NCBI RefSeq assembly: GCF_027596085.1
Contig: NC_072460.1
Coordinates: 6,179,512-6,243,511 of the forward strand
Direction of reading: 5' to 3'
DNA length: 64,000 nt
From: Anoplopoma fimbria
Taxonomy: Eukaryota > Chordata > Actinopteri > Perciformes > Anoplopomatidae
Shown: one piece after another, positions 23,871 through 37,300 of the stretch
Numbering within the stretch: position 1 is the stretch's first letter
Layout: the number at the start of each line of letters is the position of its first letter
Program-made: the position numbers and the translations under genes
Notes under the pieces: model-generated
What the model was told of the DNA's origin: nothing
Seen by the model: the letters and a program-made list of their open reading frames with translations, nothing else
The model's database searches: none

Positions 23871-26090
23871 ACCAATTGTAAGATGTGGAATCGTGGGATT
23901 GATTCCTAGGATACTGGACTTTGAAAATTGCCCTTTGCACTTTCACTTTGCCGTGGAAACGCAAGCTTGTGTCATGACAAAATGTGTACAAAAAAATTCA
24001 CTGCTCAGACTACAGACTGCAACTGCTCCCATTCTGAGCCACAAAACTACAAAATAGGTGCAAACCCAAATGACTTGTGTCCAGCTATTGCAGTGTGACC
24101 GCTCTGCAGTGCTATCAGCACTTGTGATAGCAATAGTTTTCACTGATATGACATTGTACACAAATAGTGCAAGCAGCAGCAGCATCTGCAGAACGATGAT
24201 GACGGATGAAACACCAGGGTGTGTACTTTGTTTTGATAATTCCTCTTTTTTTTTGGACCAGGTGCAGACCCGTATCAATAATTGATATTGTCAGTAGAGT
24301 GACCACAAAAGGTGTTGGAAGTATCAGCAGCAGTCATGTGATAGTTTACACGGTACACTCTCACACGAAGGCCTGTATGCACAGGGGCATGCAAAGACTC
24401 AGTCGTCATCCTTTCTATTAACCATCACTGCAAAGGCCTGGCTTTTGTTAGTGAATTATTTATGGAAATGAAATGAAAATATATGGATGAAAATTGGACT
24501 CGAGGCAAATTAACTGCTCATCTGGATTCCTTGGATTGGTTGAATCTTTGAATACAAAGTTCCTGACTTGATGAGCAACATTTTCAGGATAGAAAGGCAG
24601 AATAGAGTGGTCCAGGGATGAGGTATTTTGGTAGGCCAACCAGGAAGTTAGGATCACACTGGTTTCGTGGACAAAAATCCAATAGGATTCTTCCATTATA
24701 TTTTGAATTATTACGAAAATAAGGATCTGTGGTAAACAACCGCAACACACATGCAAACACAAACACCTTCTACAGTTGCTGATACAATGTTGACCCAATT
24801 CCGGCAGGTGGGTAAACCTGTCGGTCGTGACTTTAAAGTCAAATAATACCTTTCATCTCCTCCGTTGCCAAACGACTGTCACTGGTTTGTGGGTGTGTTT
24901 CATTTTAACATGTGCTATCGGATGTGACAGGCAACACACCCACACAAACACACCCACGCACACACATTTGTGCACCCTTATGGACTAACATAAGGGGAGT
25001 TGACAGAGGAGTTGAGTGATCAACCTGCTTATCAGGGTTGGACCAGATTGATCAAGCACCATTGTTCTGCGTGTGTTTGTCTGCATGTGGCCACGTTTTG
25101 CAGTCTGCATGTGTGTGCAGTATGTGCTTTTCGGCTACCACAGCTCAGATGTTATGAGAAGGTTAGGTAATACCAATAGTTCAGCAATGCATGGTTCCCC
25201 TCTGAACGACCTTATTTGCTCACACACACACGACACCCGCAGAGACCGCTCCCTGAGGGCCCTCTCCTTGTGGCTCCGTTCACTCCTAATTCACTCCCAA
25301 TGTCTGAACTGCATTGTTGAACCGGGCGTGGAAGTTCACTGAAAGTAAGCAGTGAGGCATACGTGATTAGATAATAGAAAATACAGAAGAAGTAATGCAA
25401 GAATAGAAGAGTTATGCACGTTTGGATGGTATCTGACTTTATTTTATATTACAAAACAAATGCCGAAATAGGACGTTATTTGAAATGTCTTAAAGCAAGA
25501 CCAGATTTCGCAGGGCAGCCCAGGACTTTGCCCGGCGTTGTGTTTCATCCTGGGCCAACATAGATGTGTGAGCGCAGTACAGAGTACAGAGCAAACACAT
25601 GCTCCCAAAAACAATTCAACCTCCACCTTTTTCACTTTTTCTTGTGGTTTATTTTAAAGTCCCCAGCGGTGCTGCGTCCAAAGATTTGACCCTGAAGAGG
25701 AGAGTTTGTAAAGCAAGTTAAAACAGGCCCCCTTCACTGCAAGCTTCTGAGAGAAAGATTACGGGTTGTGGATAGAAGACAAGTGAGGAATTGGACACCT
25801 CACATTCTTTCCTGAAACCCATAAATCTGGCTCTCCCTCCACACTGAAGCTCTTGTTAAGCTCTGACTCTCTCTCTTTTTTATTGCACTTTCACTTCATT
25901 CCACTCCCACTGCTTATCCCATAATCCATGCTTGTATTCTCAACTTTATTGTTTGCATGCAAGACAGTTTGTGAGGTTGCAAGGGCTCTCTCTCTCTCTC
26001 TCTCGTGCACTGCAGCACCACCTATTGCCTGCGATTCATTGCTGCTGTCTCGCCAAAACCTCTCGGAATAGGTTAACATTTTGGGAAACA
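23871..26090. other. Intergenic, no gene seen
   Basis: Short open frames on both strands overlap one another and show no domain. A (TC)n run of about 20 bp lies near 25985-26004. No exon is supported. Confidence 0.5.
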
Positions 26091-26099
26091 TGTTTATTC

Positions 26100-26330
26100 C
26101 CTTTCTTGCCAAGAGTTAGATGAGAAAAATCGACACCACTCTCTTGTCTGACCGATGAATGTGAAGCTACAGCTAGAGTGCTGTTTGCTTAGCTTAGCAT
26201 AAAGACTGGAAGCAGCGGACACAGCTAGCCTTTGTCCCAGTGTAACAAACTTTTACAAACAAGATACAGAATGTTTATTAGTAAGCATTTAGAGGGAGTC
26301 AGGCTAGCTCCCCCCCCCTTCCTACTGCCT
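26100..26330 (+). repeat. Dispersed repeat, second copy of the 10640 type
   Basis: AAATCGACACCACTCTC, then GTTTGCTTAGCTTAGCATAA, AGACTGGAAGCAGCGG and ACACAGCTAGCC follow the same order as at 10640-10830. This is a widespread fish interspersed repeat, non-coding here. Confidence 0.6.
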
Positions 26331-26539
26331 TAGGGTTAACCGTTTTCTGCTACAGTTTTGCATACAACTGATAGACATGAGAGTATCTTCTCTTATTGAA
26401 CTCTGTCAAAACAGGCAGCCTGGTCTATTATCTATGTATAATACGTCAATTTCATATTGCTTATAGCTCGTGATGTACAATAACCAGCACAGCTGAGAGA
26501 AAATGATGTAATATAAATAGCAAGAAAGCCTACTTATGG

Positions 26540-26870
26540 TGGGCGGGACCGGAGGTGGATTGATCAAACAAACACAGGACTTTCACACAGGTAACCGCAA
26601 TTTGTGTCTCGTGTGATATCATAAGTCTTCTTGACTAACTTGAAGTTACATTAGTGACGTTTATGGCATGTTTTACATACTTATGTTTCATAAATTTAGG
26701 TATTTTATGTAGTTCATATACTTATTTTGAAGCCCTACCATGATGTTTTCCCTAAACCTAACCAAGCAGTTTTGTTGCCTAAACCTAAATGCGACCATTA
26801 TAGAGTTTTGTCTAGAACCAATGTGTTGACGCACACCAATGTGTTGACGCACACTGACTGCAAATGAGCT
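26540..26870 (+). repeat. Dispersed repeat family copy
   Basis: It contains CAAACACAGGACTTTCAC followed by AGGTAACCGC, then CCTAACCAAGCAGTTTTGTT and GCCTAAACCTAA, phrases that recur in order at 30010-30290 and 39290-39710. It ends with an 18-20 bp unit (ACCAATGTGTTGACGCAC) repeated in tandem at about 26817-26854. Confidence 0.65.
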
Positions 26871-27485
26871 TATTTACCAAAAAGTTGAACCAGAAATGCA
26901 TGTAGAGTGTTAGGAATATCATCATTGCTACTGAATTATTTTCCCATAACAGAACTTTTGCTTAACTTCTTAACGTCTTCAGCTCTAGCAGACCTCACCT
27001 ACCCCACACTTCCTGTTGCCATGCCAACATCCTGCAAACCCCCCTCTCCCGCCCCTATCTGCACGCCTCCCCACACCGCAGTCCCTCCCTTCCATCCATA
27101 ATGACCTTGGCTCATTCCAATCCTCTGCCATCATACCTTCTTTTCACACAGGCCCAGCAGTCCACCAGTTTCCCTCTCTGCAGTAAACCAAAGTTTTGGA
27201 CAAAGACTCTTTGGTGTTACTTTGGACTCTTTGCCCACTGTTCTCAGCTACTGAACAGAGAGAAAGAGCATACAAAAACGGATGGAACTGCCAATAAATA
27301 TGGGGTTTATTTGTTCATTTAGCAGATTTTGTGCAATTCTCATCTATCCCATCGTGCGTAATTTATTGTTTAAGATTGTTTCGCTTGGGGGCTCATTTTT
27401 CATGTCTTTTACCAGCGCTAAAGTCTGTAAACTCTGGTGCAAACAGCAGCCACGTCCTTTCTGCTTCATATATAAGGGCCCTTTA

Positions 27486-27619
27486 TGAGTCACTCCTGGT
27501 CAAGACAGGAAGCCCAGATCCCGATTTGAAGCTTAGATTTTGAGATGCTCGGCTGATTTGGTCTGGTGCCACTTCTTTTTTCTCTTCCTCACCGCGAGTA
27601 GCCATGAGGGAGTGAGTCA
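27486..27619. promoter_or_regulatory. Pair of AP-1 sites
   Basis: Two perfect TGAGTCA sites lie 127 bp apart (27486-27492 and 27613-27619) in otherwise unremarkable intergenic DNA. They belong to the AP-1 excess between the krt18 and krt8 promoters. Function is inference. Confidence 0.25.
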
Positions 27620-30000
27620 CTTCAGCTTTATTTCCCCTTTCGGGAGTGCCCACACCATTGTGTTTCTCTTTTTTATTGTTCTCCTCTCACCGGGCCAGTG
27701 TACAACTTTGCTTACTTTGGAAGGTGTTAAAAGCCTTATTGCATAACCACATCTGAAGTTATGTTTTCAGGGATGAATGTGGCGTGCGAGATGCCAGCGT
27801 CCAATTTTTTTTTATGCTTGGGAAAGTGGTAACGTTTTGCAAATAGAGGCTGAATTGTGATTGAACAGCCATGCCTATGACCTAACAGGAATCAGAGGTG
27901 CTAAAAGTGCTTCAGTGTTCCCAGTGAACACCTCAAAGGCCAAACCCTGGCTGTTAGATCTAGTGTTCCAAAATCACACACAAAAAAAAACAAACACAGG
28001 TTATCAGGGTTACTTATCTTACTGTACCGGTGCCAAGGTGACACACCTAGTATCAGCACAATAGTAGTCGGATCACCCTATCACCTGTGTTTATGTTAAT
28101 TCTCCTATCTCCTTTGTTACACCAGATGGCGTATAATGTATCACAAAGTGAAATCCAATCACCCGCTTCAAAACAACCACAGGGAATTCAGTTTTGATCG
28201 CGATGTCCCAATTTTTCCAAACTTTTACCATACATCAGGTTGCCACACAGCCGTGATAAATTCCTCACACTTCGGTAAACAAACGCAACCATCCTCAAAG
28301 TCATGTAACAGCTGTCTCTGGATGTAAATAATGCGGTGCAAGCTGATGCTGATTTTGGAGAGCACGTCCAAATGGAAGTCCTGCTGTCTTGTCTCTCCCC
28401 TCACTGCATTTCCAAAGTTTAGTTTTGTGCTTTTATGGTGAACAGACCGGGAGCTCTACTTGACCTCTCTGGCATTTATCTCATAACTCTTGTTATCCTC
28501 TCTCTTAGTGAGGGGGGATTAGTAAGAAAGTATGTCTAAGCAACGCTCAACTGTTCTGGTTTTAGAAGACTACACACAGATTCTTCATATCCATAACGTC
28601 ACATTAGATCATCTCACCAGTTTGTGTTCTTCAGTTTTTCAAGACTCAACCAACTGTGCAGTGGGACGTTACAAGACTTTCTTCTGATGAATGTCACGTT
28701 AATAAATCATCAGCACCTTCAAATGTGTTTGAGCTGTCACACATTCATTGCAGCATCGGAGCAGAGGTGTGGTTTACGCAGAAGGAAGTAAAGTTTTAGT
28801 TAGCTGTGAAATCTGATACTATCATTTGGCATAGTTCCCCATCACTTTCATGTCAGTATGCAAAATAGGAAGCAAATTAAGTATCTTCTATCTTGCTTCG
28901 AGTCACGAGCGCGAGTCTATGTTCCCTTGAATCAATACCTGGGCCAGTGCCATCCCATTGTTCGAAAGGCCCTATTGCACCAGAAAATACAACAATCAGG
29001 CACACAAGGCTAATTATTATGCAGAATGATGACACTGGAACTTCCCAGTTATGACTTTTTTTTTCTATGAATGCAAAGGCATGACACAGCCTACTCCGCC
29101 TCTGGTTTGGCATTCCCTGGTTATCTTACCCATACCCTGACCAACCTCACTCCTAGTAAAAAAAAGTAACCTAACCAACCTGACAAACGAAGGCAAAGAG
29201 CATATTGAATATTGTTAGCGCGATATCTCAAAAAGTTATGCACGGATTATAACATTGGGTAAAGGATGATGGCAAGGAAAAATTGGCCCGGTCGGACTAC
29301 GGTTAGTCTTCAGGACGTGCCCCCACCAAACCAAGAAAAACACCCACCATAAAGCTTTGTTTACACTCGCACTTGGCCCCGTAGCGTGAGCCTCTGTAGA
29401 TGGCACGCAAACTCTGAGCATGAACAGAGGCGTTTATACTCTATGGGCTGTGCACTGCATTATTCTTTGAAATGCCAGAGGGTCAAAACAAAAGGAACTG
29501 TGAGGAATCAAAAAGACAACGAGTCACTACCCATACATAAGCCTATAGACTGTAGGTGTAACTGGCAAAAAAAAAAAAAAAAACTCCACAGTGACGAGGA
29601 GTGATTGAAATTATCTGGAAACTCTCATATTATTGGACTACTTTATTGCCTTTTGTCCAAGCCCTGTAAATAAGGCTGTTAAGGCTGAATATCCGGTAAA
29701 CAATTTGATATTGCTGGCAAAATATATACTTTAGCGCCAAGTAACTAAAACTCAGAGGTGCACGACCAAGCGCTGCCACCACTTGTGCTCCAACACGTTA
29801 TTTATATATAACGTGTTAATTAATGACCTTTAGAGGTGCTGGTTGGCAAATTTGTTAAACTAAAAAAAACAAGGCAGTTAATTCTCTGCAAAGCTTAGCA
29901 AGCTGTTATTTTGCAAGTTAAAAAAAATGATATGAACATTAGCCCTTTACAGCCTGCCCAGTTGCTAGGAAGAAATATTGGCATTTTATGTTTCTGTAAA
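27620..30000. other. Intergenic, no gene seen
   Basis: No coding or RNA gene is supported. A 10-bp-arm palindrome AACACGTTAT / ATAACGTGTT with a 6-nt AT spacer lies at 29792-29817. Confidence 0.5.
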
Positions 30001-30009
30001 ACACTACTA

Positions 30010-30290
30010 TTGGTGAGGGGGAATGGTAGTTGAATGGTCAAACACAAGACTCTCACCAAGGTAACCACTGTTTGTGCCTCATGTGACAACAGAAGTAAAA
30101 GTTGACTTAATGCTCGCAAAGCATGTTTTGTTGGTTGGTTGTTATTTATTTACGATGTTTACCTTGTTACTTTGTTGCATTATTATTTTAACATGGACCA
30201 AGATTTTTTTTTTCTAACACTTAACAAGTAGTTTTGTTGCCTAAACCTAACCAATCGTTTCACATCCTTAACCAGGTTGCGTTATGTATT
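30010..30290 (+). repeat. Dispersed repeat family copy
   Basis: It carries GGTCAAACACAAGACTCTCA, AAGGTAACCACTGTTTGTGC and AAGTAGTTTTGTTGCCTAAA in the order seen at 26540-26800. No open frame. Confidence 0.65.
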
Positions 30291-30589
30291 CCTCAAGCAT
30301 GATACAAGGCTATCCAGTGGTTTGTAGAGATGTACAACGCTGACATTTCCATGTCGACTAGGTTGTAGAGGTATGTGATCATTTCACCTATTACTGTGAG
30401 ATTAGGCTGCTTTTAATGCACCCTTAGCATGGACTAAGCTACAAAATATCATTAGAAGTAGTGCCTTCTTTACTTTTAAAGGTATTTTACAAATTCCCTG
30501 AAGGAAACATGTTGCTGTTTTGACTGTGTGGAATGTATAATGGGTATCACTGGTTTGGCCTGTACTGTGATGGCTGTCGTGTTCTTACA

Positions 30590-30720
30590 TGTATCAATAG
30601 TTTTTATGTGAAAATGCTTATGCTGCTTTCTTGACCAGGACTCCCCTGAAGAAGAGATCTTGTATATAAATGGGACCTTCCTGGCTAAATGCCGGATAAA
30701 TAAGATAAAGTAAAATGCTG
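30590..30720 (+). repeat. LINE-type 3' end
   Basis: The text runs TTGACCAGGACTCCCCTGAA, GAAGAGATCTTGTATATAA, ATGGGACCTTCCTGGCTAA, then GGATAAATAAGATAAAG. This closely follows the usual 3' UTR ending of an abundant fish non-LTR retrotransposon (CCAGG-CTCCC ... AAAGAGAT ... GGGAC--CCTGG-TAAATAAA). Only the last ~130 bp are present, consistent with 5' truncation. Confidence 0.65.
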
Positions 30721-30839
30721 CCCACATGAAATGGCCTCAATTTTGTCTTCAAACCCAAATTACGCTACATCACAGCAACATGAAGAGGGCCTCACTCAGC
30801 AGTCAAACATTAGAGTAGGCCTAACTTAAACACTGTAAT

Positions 30840-33800
30840 CAGGCTCTGTATATCATACTCTTCTGTGTGAGTTTAAACACAGACACACCCAGCAGCATAC
30901 AAAGCAAGCAAGACCCAAGCTGGGACATGAATATATCTATATATATATATACACACATGTATATACTGTGGGCCACTATAGGAAAATGTTTTTCCTCAAA
31001 GTGAACAGAAAAAATTGTGAAAGAAAGAGTTTTTGACATTGCGTTTCTATTCACTATATAATCACCCACCCAGCTGGTGGAGATCCGGAAGATAAAAACA
31101 GTGTTAAAACATGCTGTAGAACAGAGATTGCACATGGGCTCCTCTACTCTGCACAGTACTAATCTACTGTCTGCTGTCTGAAGACTGTCTGCAGTATAAT
31201 GTTGCACTAAAATACCTTGCTGTTGGCAGCATATCCTTGTCTCGTACAACTTGATCCGATACTAATCCCTTTCTTTGTACCATACATGCTGTTAATTTAT
31301 TTTTTAAACGACATATTGTCTTCCTAAGGTTCAAAAAAGCTACAAGGGTAATATCAGATCACAAGAGGTATAGATTTTTAATAGAAATCTCATAGACCTC
31401 TGTGATTTTAGAGTGAAATATGCAGATGTCTATAATAGCCATGTTGAGAAATGTGAAGCCAGACATAGAAGATATAGTAAAGGTGTCCAAAGGTTTGATC
31501 TCCTGAGCAACACATTGTACCCGCTCATTACTTTTTATCTGTGTCTTGACTGTAGAAGACAGTGACCCTGGTAACACATGGTTTCCAGGGTAAACACGCC
31601 TGAAACTAATAAATCTTTCTGTTATTTTGTGAATGCCTTGAAGGGCAGCTCCAAGGGAGTGACTTACTGTCGCATTAGCGTAAACATCTATGTGCTGCCA
31701 AAAGGTTTATAAATTGGTGTGCACAGCATGTGTCGCTGTCTTTAACAGTGTTGGCTTCTGTTTGTCACTTTCAGTAAATGCATGAATGTTGAACTTTTAG
31801 AGCTTGCTGTTGGTTTACCCAGGATGCCAGTCAGAGTCGTAATCTGACGAAATATAAATGTAAGTTTACAGCCAGCAAACCCCTACAAAGAGACAGGTAA
31901 CAACTCATTGGATTACCAATACATATAAGCCAATTGTAGTGCAAGACGCATTAGAAAGCAAACACACAATTTATGGTGAACATGGTGAGCATAAGCATTG
32001 GGATCCTGGTGGCAGCAGCATGGGCATATGGTATCTCTCTATAACCCATTATATTGTGCTATAGTGTCTTATAATACATCCATGGGACCACCTCGGCAAG
32101 CCAGCATGGCAGTAGACTCTTATCCTTGGAATATTTTGAGTGAGGAGTTTATTGAGAGTTTTGTAGGAAAATCTGCCATCAAATTCCCAAGTATTTACAA
32201 TGATTTATTGTATCAATTAATTTCCATGGAAGGCACGGGTGGGAGTAGGTTCTCTGCTCTTGTGAATTGCATTCATTTTTGTCTCGAACAAACTTTTAAT
32301 CAATAACAGATGTCTGGATTTAATGAAAAGCAGACTGTTATCTGGAGAAGGCCAGGTTTGCTGACAACACCAGCATAAAAATAGAGTACTCTTTTGCGAA
32401 ATAGATATTATATGTGTAGAGTAAATACCAAGGGACCTAATACTGACAAGTGTGGGACATCTATGTCAAACATCTATTAAACATATCATTTGAACAGTCT
32501 GTGAGCAGAATCCACATGTCTTTGCTCCTGAACATAGGTTGTTCCTGCCATTGTGGAGTTGTTGCGAGCAGACAAGAACGTGACTGTGGTGAAATGTGTT
32601 GGTATGAGGGAACGTAGGGCTGGTTTTGGGCAATGAACTTAAACAAGTGTAACTTTAAAAGGCTTTTTACTGTGACTTTAGTCTCACCTTGCTGTGTCTC
32701 AATTCCTATGACTCTCCCTCTAGACTGCAGATAAAATGAGTCAAAGCTTTGTTTTCAGACATTACCACCATAAAGATGGGATAAGGGTTGTTTTTTATGA
32801 TTTGATCTCTCGCACAGATTAGTCTACAGCATTGTAGGAGCATGAATCATAAAGTTGAACCAGTTACGAGCAGATACATTTGGGCCTCTAACAGATTTAA
32901 CCTGACAAATGTAATTACAGACAGTCGAACAAATGAATAATTCAGATTCCAGACACCTGCAGAGGAACTGAGTTAAACAGACACAAGTACACACACTATC
33001 ATCGGAAAGCAACACAATATATGCCCGTTGCCTAAAGCCCCACATAGCCCGTCTGCCCTACATAATGTAGGTTTCACCAAACCTCTAAAACATTTGTCAT
33101 TCAGCAATGGCATGAGAATAAGCTAAAGTTAGATTTTTATCAGTGTGATACATACCACTTGTTCAAGTAAGTGTCATTTATCCCTACTAGGTTCTAAAAT
33201 GCTCCTCTGACATTCCCAACGCTACCCAAAACACCCTCCTTTACAGGCTCGACTCCAATGTTTTTACCGTTGCTTCTCTTTTCCGTGCTCTTTCTCAGCA
33301 CCAGCGAGCCTTTTTGATTCAAAGAGCTGGAATTTAAAACACACTGTTGGTATTGTTCTGGGGCTCCCTGGGGTTGATCGCATCTCAGTTCATGATGTTT
33401 AGGAGAGCTGCTATTTTATTACTTAAGTCTGACAAATATAGGATTTAAAACAAAGTAGAGAGCAAGTGAGGGAGAAGGGTTCCTTGTTTCCATACTCCAT
33501 AATGATTATTATTGTTTAAATCTATGAATCTATTTATCTTTCTACTTTTAATCATATTAATAAAAAAAAAATACATGCTGTTTGAACAAGCGAAGGATCT
33601 GGTTTGTTCGTGCCTATTTGTTCTGGTGTCCCAAAGGTGGTGCGGAAATTGTTGTTGTCAGGGGTGAGACACCTTTTTGATGAAGAGCTTATTTGTTAGT
33701 TTTTTTGTTTGTTTTCCTTCTGTTTTTTCAAACTTTACATGAGTTAGGCATTTCAAAATGAAGAGAAACTGTTGAAATATGCCTTGGAAGTAATGCTGGA

Positions 33801-35120
33801 AGCCTACTGTAGGTAACTGCTTAACTGGGCATGCAAATTCTTTATTAATAATCTTAAAGATGAAATTGGAAATATATAGATATATACGCAGATAGTTTTG
33901 GATGGAGCATGAGGATTTCATGGGGATGATTCAAAATGAAAATGACTCAGAGGAGCAGAGGCTTGTGGTATTTGTAAAAGCTGATAACAGAGCGATTTTG
34001 GTTATTTTCAGATGAAAATACTACTTTTAATCTCAGCTTTAACTGAAGACGTAAAGCTTTTTAGACCTGTAGATTACATATAAATGTTGTTCAAAGGCAT
34101 TTTGATTACAATATTTGAACATGCAGAAGGTTCTACAGGACCTCCTAGACATGTCAAAGAAACATGAAGGCAATAAAAAAAACAATTAAAATTGAATTAG
34201 AAAAATGAGAACAACATATTTGCACGATTGTTATGCAGATGATAAGTTATGCTACTGATCTTAGTGCAACTTAAACACACTTCTAAAAACTGCCTCCACT
34301 ATAAGCCATTGTGAAAGATGAGTAAAGTTCTATGTTAAGTATAAGTGAGCCTTCTGCTGAGTTGCATAGCACTTAAATATCCATTCCTTTGGATATCTTA
34401 AGCATTTCTGTTTTCACTCAAACATGAATAGAAAACCATCATACAGAGTTGAACAAACCACTTGGCCAGACAGCTACCACCAGCGTAGCAGAACACACGC
34501 GATTGCATTCTGTCTCGTTTAAAAGGTTTTAGCCAGAGGGTCGATACGGAATGGCCTTTGACTATTGTCTGGCTCTGCTACAAAAGACACATCCTCAATG
34601 AAAATTTTCACATTTGACCCAGAAATCTATCTTTTACAGTCGGGCAATTGCAACTACACACAAGCTAAAACAAGGGAGACTATTGTAAGCAGCTCTCTGA
34701 TTGGAAACAGATTGAACACACACTATTTTCTGTACTCGCCCCAGGTAGTAAAAAAAAAAAGAAAAGACAGACTCCAAAAAAATACAATTCGTAGACTTCC
34801 TTTTCCGCCCAAAGCCTCTGCCAATGTGTATTTGTCTTTGCATTGTTCTACAGCCTGGAAGGACTGTTTGGCTTAATAGTCATTTTGCTCCCCCCCCCCA
34901 AAAAAGGGGGTGTCAAGGGAAAACTCAGATTTAGACTATGAGCCTCAGTGCGTGGACACAAATCAGTTTTACATGAGGCCTGTGTCTGTGAATGAGTCTC
35001 CCTGTCCAGTCTCTTGCCAGAGAGGTGACTTCAGATTCCCCCGTGACACACACGCACTGCAGTGTTTCCACACATAACTCCATACAGTGCGTAGTAGTTA
35101 CACATTGTGTGGTTCCATGT
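30840..35120. other. Intergenic, no gene seen
   Basis: AT-rich DNA with an AT microsatellite near 30925-30950. Open frames are short and featureless. AP-1 sites lie at 32737-32743 (TGAGTCA) and 33943-33949 (TGACTCA). Confidence 0.5.
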
Positions 35121-35126
35121 ATCGCC

Positions 35127-35214
35127 GTATCCATGGCAACCACACTCAAACTATTTCCATATGCATCTGGCAAAGTCATCATTGCTCTGCGGTAAACCCT
35201 GTTGCCCCAGCAAC
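35127..35214. promoter_or_regulatory. Two RFX/X-box-like sites
   Basis: GTATCCATGGCAAC (35127-35140) and GTTGCCCCAGCAAC (35201-35214) both fit the paired half-site pattern of RFX-family X-boxes (GTTGCC, short spacer, inverted half-site). They are 60 bp apart. A third good match, GTTGCCATGGCAGC, lies at 38187-38200. Binding is inferred from sequence only. Confidence 0.3.
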
Positions 35215-35324
35215 GGTGGGTGTGGCGAGGGGGTAGAGTGACAAGGGCGGTGGGCGGGGGGAAAAAAAAATGTTACAGAGGGATCATACAGGGACACGCA
35301 CAGAGAAACATAAGAGGAACATGT

Positions 35325-35325
<1 letters not shown>

Positions 35326-35413
<88 letters not shown>
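35326..35413. repeat. (GT)n microsatellite, 88 bp
   Basis: An uninterrupted GT run directly abutting a SINE-type tail. Confidence 0.97.
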
Positions 35414-35414
<1 letters not shown>

Positions 35415-35417
35415 TTC

Positions 35418-35478
35418 CTGTAAGTCGCTTTGGATAAAAGCGTCTGCTAAATGACTGTAATGTAATGTAATGTAATGT
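35418..35478 (+). mobile_element. SINE 3' tail fragment
   Basis: CTGTAAGTCGCTTTGGATAA then AAGCGTCTGCTAAATGACTG, followed by four TGTAA units. This is a highly conserved 3' tail of many teleost SINE/LINE pairs. Only the tail is present. The (GT)n run occupies the place where the body would be. Confidence 0.8.
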
Positions 35479-35999
35479 GTTGTTGGAAACAGAGAAGGAG
35501 GACAAATGAGGAAAAGGTCCTTACGTTCAGGAACACACACACGGGCACCACACATAAAGTCTTTGTCTTTATAAAATCAGGAAATGCTTCACTTCAAAAA
35601 GTGAGGAAGGAGAGAGCAGGAGACAGAAAATCAAATTAGGAGCCCAACTTTTTGTGGGCTTTGGTAAACTGGGCGCGGGGCCACTGTGCTGAGTAGGACC
35701 AGCTTTTTCCATGGAACATGTTCGTTTTCTCTCCGCCGCTCTTTTTCCCTGCATGTTTTTTTCTAACCCACGCTTATTTTATTTGTTCAAACTGCAGTGA
35801 GAGAGTTATAAATATCAGTCACGAGCGCGGTCGTAGAGAAAGGAACATCGTGATTGGTTGATCACTCTGTGCAAAATTGTCTTCCAAAATTGTAGTAAAA
35901 TACAGCTTGAATTCAAAATATATATTTGGATTCGACCAATGGAATGAAAAAGCCAATTTGGATCCTTTTCAATGGTGAACACACAAATTGATTCAACAG

Positions 36000-36240
36000 A
36001 AATATGTGTCAACGCGGGACTTTCAACCAGGAAAACTGGTGTTAGTGTCTTGAGTTATTTTAACCCAAACCATGATCTTTTCCTTCCTAAACCTTAACCA
36101 AGCAGCTTTGTTGCCTAAATTCTTTCCTGTGCATGTATTTTAACACCATCCATCCATTTTCATTCATTATCTTTAACCACCTATCCTGTTCAGGGTAGTG
36201 GGGGGGCTGAAGCTGATACCAGCTAACATTGGGCCACCAG
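36000..36240 (+). repeat. Dispersed repeat joined to an L2-like fragment
   Basis: First 36000-36120 carries family text (CTTAACCAAGCAGCTTTGTT, GCCTAAATTC). Then 36145-36240 reads CCATCCATCCATTTTCATTC, CTATCCTGTTCAGGGTAG, GATACCAGCTAACATTGGGC. The latter follows the well-known vertebrate repeat with CCATCCATCC ... TATCC-GTTCAGGGT ... CCAGCTGACATTGGGC. Confidence 0.6.
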
Positions 36241-37149
36241 ACTATCGCTGTTTCTTTTAAGTAATGGTGTCTTATAGTTTTTTTCACCAGGTTATTATAT
36301 AGTCCTGGCTTATACAGAACCACAATACTTCCTCTGTGAGTCAGTAGACGGTTTAAATTTACATCTCACACTGGCTGTTCCTCCCTGCTGGATGACAAAC
36401 ATAGGGATTACTTAGACAACATGTAATGTTTGTTGTCATTGCATTACTGTGAAGGAGAACGCTTTCTCACATTTTCCATGAAATTCATCTCGTATACATG
36501 GGAGAGTTTCATTTCAGCAGACTCAGCAGTCTCCAAATGTTTGTACACTAAGGACGTCCAAACTGCTGCAGTTCTCTCCCAGAACCCCCATCAACACAGG
36601 CTGTCATCCACTTAAAGTACATACAGTTCAAGGCATAACACTGTCACATTTAGATAATTCTGATATAAAATAGAGTATCTTTCTAACATTAATATGAATA
36701 TATTACAATCAAAGAGACAGTATGTCTGCTTGTGCGTGTGGCTGTGTCTGCATAAAATTGTGCCTTCCACAAAATCTAAAAAAAAATTCTCATTTAGGAA
36801 CCAATGATAAAAGTAATTATGTGGTAATTCCAGGTCTGCAAGTAATGTTTTGGTGTCACTAAATTGCCATTCATTTTTGTTTTGCATTTGTTTGCTTGCC
36901 AGTGCATATCTTGGTGGCATCTCTGTGCAGTGCAGATGAGGTTTATTTATGAAATGCGGCGTTATATATACTATTTCAATTATTTGCATTCTATTCCAGG
37001 AGCTGTTTTGTTGTCTGCATCGCTTTTCACTCAGGGACATCCACATGAACTAAAAACTTAATGTGGACGTAGTAAATCGGGCAGACGTTATTGAAAGTTA
37101 TGTGTTATAATAACGAGCATGAAAAGCGAGAAAGATCACTAAGGGCAGG

Positions 37150-37300
37150 TGGAATCATAGTAGATAGGTCAAACCAACAGAGGACCTCCACCCAGGATAC
37201 TGAGCCAATAATAAATGCTGACTTAACACTGGTGACGTAATCTTCTAAGGGCGGTGGTTATTTATGTATACTAGTTACGTTACGTTATTCATTTATTACA
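37150..37300 (+). repeat. Short copy of the dispersed repeat family
   Basis: GGTCAAACCAACAGAGGACC and a following TAGTTACGTTACGTTA stretch match the family layout seen at 39310-39420. The copy is truncated. Confidence 0.45.
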
